NCBI GenBank assembly: GCA_022592435.1 | Contig: JABYQS010000892.1 | Coordinates: 1-11,589, forward strand | DNA length: 11,589 nucleotides | Direction: 5' to 3' | DNA from: Cerioporus squamosus | Lineage: Eukaryota > Basidiomycota > Agaricomycetes > Polyporales > Polyporaceae | In this document: one piece after another, positions 5,766-11,589 of the stretch | Layout: the number at the start of each line of letters is the position of its first letter | How positions within the stretch are numbered: position 1 is the first letter of the stretch | Translations under genes and position numbers: made by a program | Notes under the pieces: model-generated | The model's input: only the letters and a program-made list of their open reading frames with translations | Databases searched by the model: none | Told to the model about the DNA's origin: nothing

Positions 5766-8396
5766 TTGTTGCGGCAAGATGCAGCCCGAGAGCTCAAGCT
5801 CAAGAACACCAGCAGCGGGCCCGCCGGACCCGCCACAGTTCCATGTGAGTATCATTGGCTGTTTCTCGAGCAATGCGAACTTGCGTACATAGCAGCTGGA
5901 TGGCTGAGAGTCTTTGGGGCAATGATCATGGCGGACGCGGGGGCCGCCGCGACTTTCCACGACTCGCGCTCTTGGTCTCCGAGCCATGAGTTCCATGACT
6001 GACGGATTGCTCACGGTATCTAATACAGAGCTCAATGCTTGTGAAGAGAGAGGAAGAAGATCCTACCAGTCCAAATTATGTCGGAATCATCCGCCATCGC
6101 GACCATGACCGGTACAATTTCCGCGTAAGCTGCACGTCACACCCCTGTCTTATCTCACTATCTAACTTCGCCTCAAGGACGTCCCCAACGTCAAAAAGGA
6201 GCTGGACGACGCCAAGGCTGCAGACCTTGATTATGAGCGTGTACGTAAATGTTCACTTAAACGCCATTGGGTTCCCGTCAGTAGGCGACATGCTGATGAT
6301 CGTCTTGATTCCTTCACGTCCATGGTACCTGCAGAACATCGACATCCTCAAGAGGCATATCATAGCTCTACGGAGGGAATGTGACATGTTGACACAAGAG
6401 CGGGACGCCGCTAGGAGGGTCTCAGCTACCTATCAGCCTGGAAGGGGCGACGTTGCGGGCCTTGTGGCTCTGCGAAGAGAATGTGAGAGGCTGGCACGCG
6501 AGCGGGATGCTGCTCTCGATAAATCACTCGCATCGCAGAACGAGACGGCCCTCTTACGGCCCATCCTTCGACGATACAAGGCAATGAATGGCGACACCGA
6601 GGCTGTCATCCAGAGCTACAAGGCAGAAAAAGACGAGATCGAGGCCCATGTGAAGCAGTACAACCCCGAAATCATCGAGCGCCAGGAAGAGCTGCTCGTC
6701 AGCCCGGGACCGCCGCAGGGGATCCATGCACTACCGCCGAACCCGTCGCCGTCTTTCGACACCTCAGTTCCCATGTTGCGCATGCGTCAGGGGCTAACTA
6801 ACCTCGGAGTCCGGCGAGGACCTACGTCGCACGTACTTGACGGATCACAGAGGGTGAGTTCGCTCGTCGTCGCGTGTTGAAGGCGTTGTCTGTAGCTGAA
6901 GGATTCTACAGCTCGGGCAATTTCGTCAATGGCTGCAGAGCCGGCCGCTCCTGAGTAGTGCGCAGAAAGGGGCTCCAACGAACGCCTCTGCAGTGTTCAA
7001 GACCGCGAATCTGCCCGCGCTAGCTATGGTGCGAATCTCAAACGCCAAGTGGGGCGTATCAGTTGAACGCTGACATGTTGTAATACCTGCAGCCTGCCTC
7101 TCGGGCGTGGTCAGTGACCCTTACCCATAATCGTTCCGACTTGCTCCCAACTGATACTTTCATAGCAAAGCTCCTCCCCTCTTTCTCGGACAGCTCTACC
7201 GTTGGATAACACACTCGAAGCAACTCGGCCTCGTCATCTGCCCTGACTACACGTACGTCCCGTCCGCCACCTATGCTCAGCGCATCTGGTCTCGCGCGGA
7301 TCAGTGGCACGCGTGTGGTGAGCAGGAGCGCGAGGTGTTCTATCACCATGCGGGCGAAGTACACTACGCGGGGACGTACGTCTGCCACACCGGTCCCGGG
7401 AGGCTTAAGGTCCAAGACATCAGCAGAGTGGGCATGGGAACGGAGGTGAGCACTTGTTCCATCACCAGTAACATGGCGCACGACCACTTTCTGACCGCTA
7501 CTGACTCTGCAGGAAATGGTCACCCGCCTGGAGTCCGTCACGGCGACTGGTGGCAAAGTGCCACAGGAAGAACGCAGTGCTGTACTCGCGCTCTACCGAG
7601 AGGGATCGCTCACAGTCAACGTTCTTGGACTTGAACGTGTCGGCTTCAACGACACGCTGTACTCCTATCTACACGTTGCCTACGAACTGCAACGGGAGGC
7701 AGCGCGTGTGGCAAAGGCGGAGGCGAAGGCGCAGAGGAAGGCAGAGGCGAAGGCGCAGAAGACAGCGAACAAGCAGTCGAAGATGACGAAGGCTCAGAAG
7801 AAGGCCGCAAGAGCGGCTGCTCAGGCTGCACAGATGCCTCAAGTCGCGATGCCCTTACCTGTCCCTGTCCTACCAGCCCCAACGCTGCCTCACACCTTCG
7901 GGTTCAATCCTCCCACTTTCCTTCCACAGCCAATGTACGGCGGTGGTTTACCACCTCCTCAAACTTCTCTCTATGGGGCTCGTGTGGGTAATTTCTTTGC
8001 ACCTCCGCCGTATCCTGCTCCTGTCTGCATTCCATCACCTCCAAGGCGCCCCCCGTCAGAGCTCGAATATACCGACGATGATCATGTGGATGATGGGAAT
8101 CCAATGAAGCGGGAGAGGGAGGACGACGAGTATCTACTAGACGACGAACGCGAGTACAAGGCCGCCAAGCTGGAGGATCATGCCGACTCGGAGGACGAGC
8201 AGCGAGTGGACGACAAGCTTCGAGTCTATACGGAGGACCCGGAGGATAGACATGGGTATGCTTGGAACGGTGGCTGGGTACGTCGCCCCTCATGAGTTCC
8301 AAGTACGCTTGAAGCTGATGCTCGTCTGTTCAGACCGAAGAGTCGGAACTCGCCTACTTCGAACCGTACCTGGGCTTCAAGGACGAGGAGGACTGA
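5766..8396 (+). CDS. coiled-coil protein with DUF6697-like domain, copy 2 (intact from 6029)
   Basis: Function unknown; probably a nuclear or cytosolic scaffold-like protein (inference). Exons as read: 5766-5844 (LLRQDAARELKLK; true start and link unresolved), then a clean series 6029-6124, 6178-6240, 6335-6853, 6912-7028, 7093-7109, 7166-7445, 7513-8277 and 8334-8396, whose phases all agree (about 640 codons). The coiled coil (KKELDDAKAADLDYER, LRRECDMLTQERDAARR) is followed by a Pro linker, then the conserved domain: FRQWLQSRP, FLGQLYRW, PDYTYVP, EQEREVFYHHAGEVHYAGTY, CHTGP and VNVLGLERVGFNDTLY. After it come a Lys/Ala-rich helix with KAEAKAQ repeats (from 7714), a long Pro-rich segment, and an Asp/Glu tail with a KRERED motif. 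The ending EDEED-like GFKDEED sits in the last exon. It shares order and key residues with the copy at 1469-3066, so the two are paralogues. The domain name is from memory. Confidence 0.75.
6365..6514 (+). repeat. internal coiled-coil duplication
   Basis: ALRRECDMLTQERDAA (coded from 6365) recurs as ALRRECERLARERDAA (coded from 6467), exactly 102 nt or 34 residues later. Eleven of 16 residues are identical, with a Gly-containing spacer between them. Confidence 0.75.
7714..7761 (+). repeat. 24-bp tandem repeat, two units, coding KAEAKAQ
   Basis: Units 7714-7737 and 7738-7761 encode KAEAKAQR and KAEAKAQK. They lie at the start of the Lys/Ala helix after the conserved domain of copy 2. Confidence 0.75.
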
Positions 8397-8430
8397 GCTA
8401 GCCAGCCTGCACACATACTACCATTCGCAT

Positions 8431-8441
8431 TGTATATTCCA
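8431..8441 (+). promoter_or_regulatory. 3'UTR element TGTATATTCCA, copy 2 gene
   Basis: It lies 35 nt after the stop at 8396. The identical 11-mer lies 37 nt after the stop of the next gene. It resembles both a Pumilio-type UGUANAU site and a fungal TGTATA/TATATA 3'-end efficiency element. Confidence 0.45.
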
Positions 8442-8681
8442 GACTGTCTTTGTAATTCACTAGCGTTGTAGCCGTCGTTCGTCTGCCGGGTTGGGTCTGA
8501 GCCCGAGAACAGGCGGCGCTAGTACGGACATCCGAGGACCAGCACAGCCCCAGGTTCGACCTCTCCTCCGACCACCATGTACAGACACGGTATCGGTCGC
8601 ATTGTGCCGCAGCATCTCCTTCGTGCTCGACAAATCACACGGGATCCATACTCTATCACCTGTGAGCTTGCTCGCCGGCGC

Positions 8682-9148
8682 ATGATGTCGACTGGTGCAG
8701 TAGCGCCACGCCACAAGTTCATCGTGTACGCGCCCGACATGACCGACGCGGGTGCTCTGCAGCGTCGGCTGAGCGTGCGTCGTGCGCACCTCGAGAAGGC
8801 TGCTGAGTACATTGACGGTGGCATGTTCAGTACGTGTCCCGAGTTATCATCGTTGTTCACTGACGTGGCGAGCTGAAACTCGGACCTACAGAGGTCGCCG
8901 GCGCGATGCTGAGCCCGGAGTCTATTGCATCTCCTACAGCGGAGAAGAAGATGGTCGGATCCATCTTCATTTGCGAGGCTGAGAGCCTTGAGGAAGTACG
9001 CAAGGTCATGGAGAGCGACGTGTACTACACCAGCGGAGTGGTAAGCGCTTCACCTCCTCGGACTGGCGCGATGGTACTGATGGTGGGACAGTGGGATAAG
9101 GGGAAGCTCGTGATCCTTCCGATTGCTCTCGCGACGAAGACGCTATGA
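8682..9148 (+). CDS. YCII-related domain protein
   Basis: A small single-domain protein of the YCII/dimeric alpha-beta barrel type; enzymatic role not established in fungi. Exons 8682-8829, 8892-9040 and 9092-9148 join in matching phases. Conserved stretches: HKFIVYAPDMTDAGALQRRL, VRRAHLEKA with the family His, GGMFKVAGAMLSPESI, EKKMVGSIFICEAESLEEVR, ESDVYYTSGVVWDKGKLVIL, ending TKTL. The WDK Asp and the His in RRAHL are the residues usually proposed as active in YCII proteins. The frame is open further upstream to another ATG at 8577, which would add an Arg-rich 35-residue leader (possibly mitochondrial); I prefer MMSTGAVAP at 8682 because family members usually start just before this point. 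Both introns have GTACGT/GTAAGC donors and CAG acceptors. No damage seen. Confidence 0.88.
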
Positions 9149-9184
9149 ACTGCTGGCTCGAGCTAGTGCAGCATGTCCGTCATG

Positions 9185-9195
9185 TGTATATTCCA
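9185..9195 (+). promoter_or_regulatory. 3'UTR element TGTATATTCCA, YCII gene
   Basis: Identical to the element at 8431-8441 and at nearly the same distance (37 nt) from the stop codon. Confidence 0.45.
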
Positions 9196-9346
9196 TGCTA
9201 TGCCTACTGAACCATAGGCACCCCGAGCAACAACCACGCGAAAGTTGGTTCCTAAACAAGTTTTAACCCAAAACCTTCGGTCGATAAGTCAAGGAGCATT
9301 GACCCCTCCCCACGCACAGTCCACTTGTCCTCGTCAATCCCCCCTC

Positions 9347-9808
9347 TCAAGCTGCCGTACCATTCACATGCGTCGTCACATTCCGCGTCTCCGCCGGTCC
9401 GCGACCTGGATCTCCTAACTCTGCGACCAAAGTCCGCGCGCTCATCACATCGCACAAGAAGCCCAACTCATCCCTGTCCTTTGCGGAATCGCGCGCCTCC
9501 TCCTCGTGATACCACGCGACGTGTTCCGCGATACGCCACATGTACTTGAGGCACACCCGTCTTGCCTCCCTGTGCGATAACGGCGGCGGCGCGGTTTGGC
9601 GTGCCGCCATAGTATTGTCGCTGCGCCCTCTAGAGGGCTGTGGCTCGCAAGGTGCGTCGCCGGGTGTATGTGGCGGGGTGTACACCGACGGGCACGGATC
9701 AGGGCTTTCGGGGAAGGGTTGGCATGCGGGTGCGGCGGGACGGGGCGGGTGTGGGCCGGTGTCCTTGGGCAAGGTGAAAGGGGTAGAACTGCTGCGATAT
9801 GGAGCCAT
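9347..9808 (-). CDS. hypothetical proline-rich protein with helical C-terminus
   Basis: No family recognised. Read from ATG 9808 (MAPYRSSSTPFTLPKDTG) to the stop at 9347: 153 residues, no intron needed. The first 75 residues are rich in Pro, Ser and Thr and probably disordered. Residues about 76-130 are helical and charged (REARRVCLKYMWRIAEHVAW, YHEEEARDSAKDRDELGF, SARTLVAELGD). The DNA is clearly more GC-rich than the surrounding intergenic sequence. The frame is open further upstream to an ATG at 9961, but that extension is low-complexity. It ends about 200 nt from the YCII stop, and the two genes converge. A small spliced C-terminal exon cannot be excluded. Confidence 0.5.
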   Translation of the reverse strand: MAPYRSSSTPFTLPKDTGPHPPRPAAPACQPFPESPDPCPSVYTPPHTPGDAPCEPQPSRGRSDNTMAARQTAPPPLSHREARRVCLKYMWRIAEHVAWYHEEEARDSAKDRDELGFLCDVMSARTLVAELGDPGRGPAETRNVTTHVNGTAA

Positions 9809-9889
9809 CGCTTGGGTGTTGGCAATCGGTATGCGGGGAATGAGGGAAGATGTGTACGGGAGGTGGGGTAATCTAGTCTGACGGACGGG

Positions 9890-9938
9890 ATGGCTGAGGG
9901 AGAGCAATCGTCGAACGTCGAGCAGGATGGGATGGGAG
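9890..9938 (+). other. doubtful first exon (MAEGEQSSNVEQDGMG)
   Basis: ATG at 9890 opens 16 codons and ends at a good donor GTACGT (9939). An acceptor CTATAG ends at 10003, and the next segment reads VPAYCGRAG before a second intron-like GTGTGAG...CTCGCAG. Only 82 nt separate this ATG from the opposite start at 9808, so one of the two starts may be wrong. No family recognised. Confidence 0.2.
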
Positions 9939-10287
9939 GTACGTGCATTCCCAGTATGCATCTCATATGAATCTGCTGTTCTTATTCTTTGCGTCGCTAT
10001 AGTGCCTGCCTATTGCGGTCGCGCAGGTGTGAGGTGTGGCGGATGGTTCTGTGGCGGACGCTTGCTGAGCCCATTCATGCATCCTCTTGCTCTCGCAGAA
10101 TACACGGACGCTGTCTGACAACGTTCGCTATGCAGTTTTCCCACTACGTGTCATGCCAGTGGTGTCCTCGTATATCCCATGGTCTCAATAGCCGGGGAAG
10201 TTACATGCCTCGTCACATGATCGTCATGCATCTCCTTGGTCAGTTGGATGCCGCATTCTGTCGTCATCGTCTACTCATCACATACAT
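9939..10287. other. stretch without a supported gene
   Basis: Contains possible small exons of the doubtful gene at 9890 and AT-rich sequence. Near 10279-10296 the leftward strand carries TGTATATG and TGTATGTG, which resemble 3'-end efficiency or Pumilio sites and fit the end of the leftward gene that starts at 10882. Confidence 0.35.
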
Positions 10288-10882
10288 TCATATACATATC
10301 AACAGATCCAGTCTGTGTCGTACTGTTACATCAATCGTCGCACAACTCCTTTTTTCCGCAAGTAGAAGTGGCCTCTGGTACCGTCCATATAGTAAGGACT
10401 GGTGTCTCTTCCGACGTTTGACTCCTATTTGTCTCCCCGAAATTGACTATACCGGAAGGTGCTGCTCTGTAAACTGCTCAGGAGGAAATTGACTGCTTCA
10501 GAGGACTACATGAACTTACTGTCTCAAACGCGTCATCGCTTTGCAGGTGGCTGAAAGGATTGTTCCGCATTACCGCCGCCTTTGGTGGAGGTAGCGGCAT
10601 GGTTAGAGACGGAAGGTGGGTGGAAGTCAAAGATGAGGAGGACTGCGTAGCCGCCGATCTTGAACTATGTTGTTTGGATTCCCACTCCTCAGACCCCCTC
10701 CCTCTCCCGAGACTTGTTGTGTAGAGTATTGAGGACGAGGCTGTCTGGAGATGGATTGGGGAAGACTGGTAGAAGATGAAATATGGGTATGATATGCTGT
10801 CGGGACAGCCGGGCCCTGCTGGTTGAACCCGGCGATGTACCGTTAGATTCGATTCAGATGGGTGGGATGAGCAGCAACCCAT
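10288..10882 (-). CDS. MGCC-type dually lipidated hypothetical protein
   Basis: No family recognised. The protein starts MGCCSSHPSESNLT: Gly2 followed by Cys3-Cys4 and Ser is the classic N-myristoylation plus palmitoylation signal, so membrane anchoring on the cytoplasmic face is likely. Exon 1 runs 10882-10520 (121 codons), Ser/Pro-rich and disordered, with PPPKAAVMRNNPFSHLQSDD and DAFET before a perfect GTAAGT donor at 10519. I read further exons 10473-10453 (FTEQHLP) and 10398-10288 (LLYGRYQRPLLLAEKRS, TIDVTVRHRLDLL), phases agreeing, stop at 10288; this 3' part is tentative, and a single longer intron from 10519 to 10399 would also work. A 75-nt GT-AG segment inside exon 1 could be an optional intron. 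A TATA box lies 62 nt upstream of the start. Confidence 0.5.
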
Positions 10883-10943
10883 AGTAGATGTTAGTGGTGG
10901 CGGTATTGAGAAGGAAGCTTGCTAATGACTGTAGTATCCTCGG

Positions 10944-10949
10944 TTTATA
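10944..10949 (-). promoter_or_regulatory. TATA box of the MGCC gene
   Basis: The leftward strand reads CTTATAAACC, with TATAAA at 10949-10944, 62 nt before the ATG at 10882. This fits a short 5'UTR of about 30 nt. Confidence 0.5.
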
Positions 10950-11589
10950 AGAGCTGGCCCATGGTCATCGTCGAGGACTACCGGAACACGGTGCTGATGC
11001 CAGTGACAACTGTGGCGCTCCAATAGAAGGTATTGTGAGCAGTCGTCAAGCCTTTTAAAACTATTGTGTTAATACTATATGCTTGGGGTTTTGCTCTCTT
11101 GATGTTCGAGAGGAATGAGGTTGCCGTTATTGTACCGGTGGCATGCGACGTTGCTCCTTTTGTCGTCCGGACTGAAGCATTCCAACATCCATGAGTACTC
11201 CAACACTGCACAGTTGCAAAAGATGGTGAAATGTTGTCTTACTGAATTATAGCGGGTCCAATTGGGCTAGTAAGTGGAGACACACGTTGGGGGCACCGTG
11301 ACCGCGTTTGGTTGACAGCCGTGGCTCAAAACTCAGTTGGACTCTATATCCTTATGAATTACCCAGTTCTGTTCCTAGTACGTCCCTCTCTATCTGAAAA
11401 TGATCACGATACGTCTGCGCCGGCTGCAAGCAGTGGTGCAGTGGCGACTGGTAGAGTTGCAATCTAGATCCCGGCGCTAGCGTCGCCTTCCAGCAGGCGT
11501 CTACCGTGCCTAGGGCAAAACTTGACTCGGCACCCTATGTCCTCCACAGCTCAGCAGCTTTCTCCTGAATTCTAACTATCCTATGTCCA
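10950..11589. other. right end, no supported gene
   Basis: A leftward frame of 77 residues (11211-10978, Thr/Ser-rich) is open but lies directly on the upstream side of the TATA box and shows no family feature. The remaining 370 nt hold only short open frames and no tRNA-like fold. Confidence 0.4.

Noticed and set aside
7646..7882. Leftward Pro/Ser-rich open frame
   Set aside because: Mirror of the Lys/Ala repeat coding sequence on the rightward strand.
9890..10118. Mating pheromone precursor (short spliced protein)
   Set aside because: The predicted end (EYTDAV) lacks the C-terminal CaaX cysteine that such precursors need.
9989..10492. Rightward Cys-rich open frame of 167 residues
   Set aside because: Crosses several intron-like segments, no family resemblance, and overlaps the spliced 3' part of the leftward MGCC gene.
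10978..11211. Leftward 77-residue Thr/Ser-rich open frame
   Set aside because: No recognisable domain, no splice sites, AT-rich DNA, and it sits just upstream of the MGCC gene promoter.

Overview
The window looks like nuclear DNA of a filamentous basidiomycete, probably an agaricomycete. The evidence is dense small genes on both strands, many 45-60 nt GT-AG introns with CTNAC/CTGAY-like branch sites, and recognisable proteins typical of such fungi. No tRNA, rRNA, CRISPR array, insertion sequence or bacterial operon structure was seen. Starts and exons below were worked out by reading frames, splice sites and family resemblance by eye; no search was run.

Left part (1-1468): the 5' half of a mitochondrial glutaryl-CoA dehydrogenase gene runs leftwards from 814 and leaves the window inside an intron. 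Its upstream region (about 928-1012) holds a 10-bp inverted repeat and a cluster of GATA-type motifs. The reading frame appears broken by two single-base indels.

Middle (1469-8396): two rightward genes with the same design (coiled-coil N-terminus, conserved domain that I believe is DUF6697, charged tail) flank a poorly resolved stretch. The first copy (1469-3066) carries at least two single-base deletions. The second (about 5766-8396) splices cleanly through eight exons from 6029 onward. Between them lie a leftward orphan gene (3259-3789) with a TATA box, and a set of coding-looking rightward fragments (3929-5429) that do not join into one frame and contain several strong hairpins.

Right part (8397-11589): an intact three-exon YCII-domain gene (8682-9148), a leftward proline-rich orphan gene (9347-9808), a doubtful rightward first exon at 9890, and a leftward gene (about 10288-10882) beginning MGCCSS, a dual lipidation signal, with a TATA box 62 nt upstream. 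Past 10950 no supported gene was found.

I see no operon-like cooperation. The dehydrogenase belongs to lysine/tryptophan breakdown; the paired coiled-coil/DUF6697 genes are the most unusual element and have no known function. The frame breaks cluster in the left 2.6 kb, whereas genes right of 6029 are clean, so the breaks could be real decay or local assembly indels.
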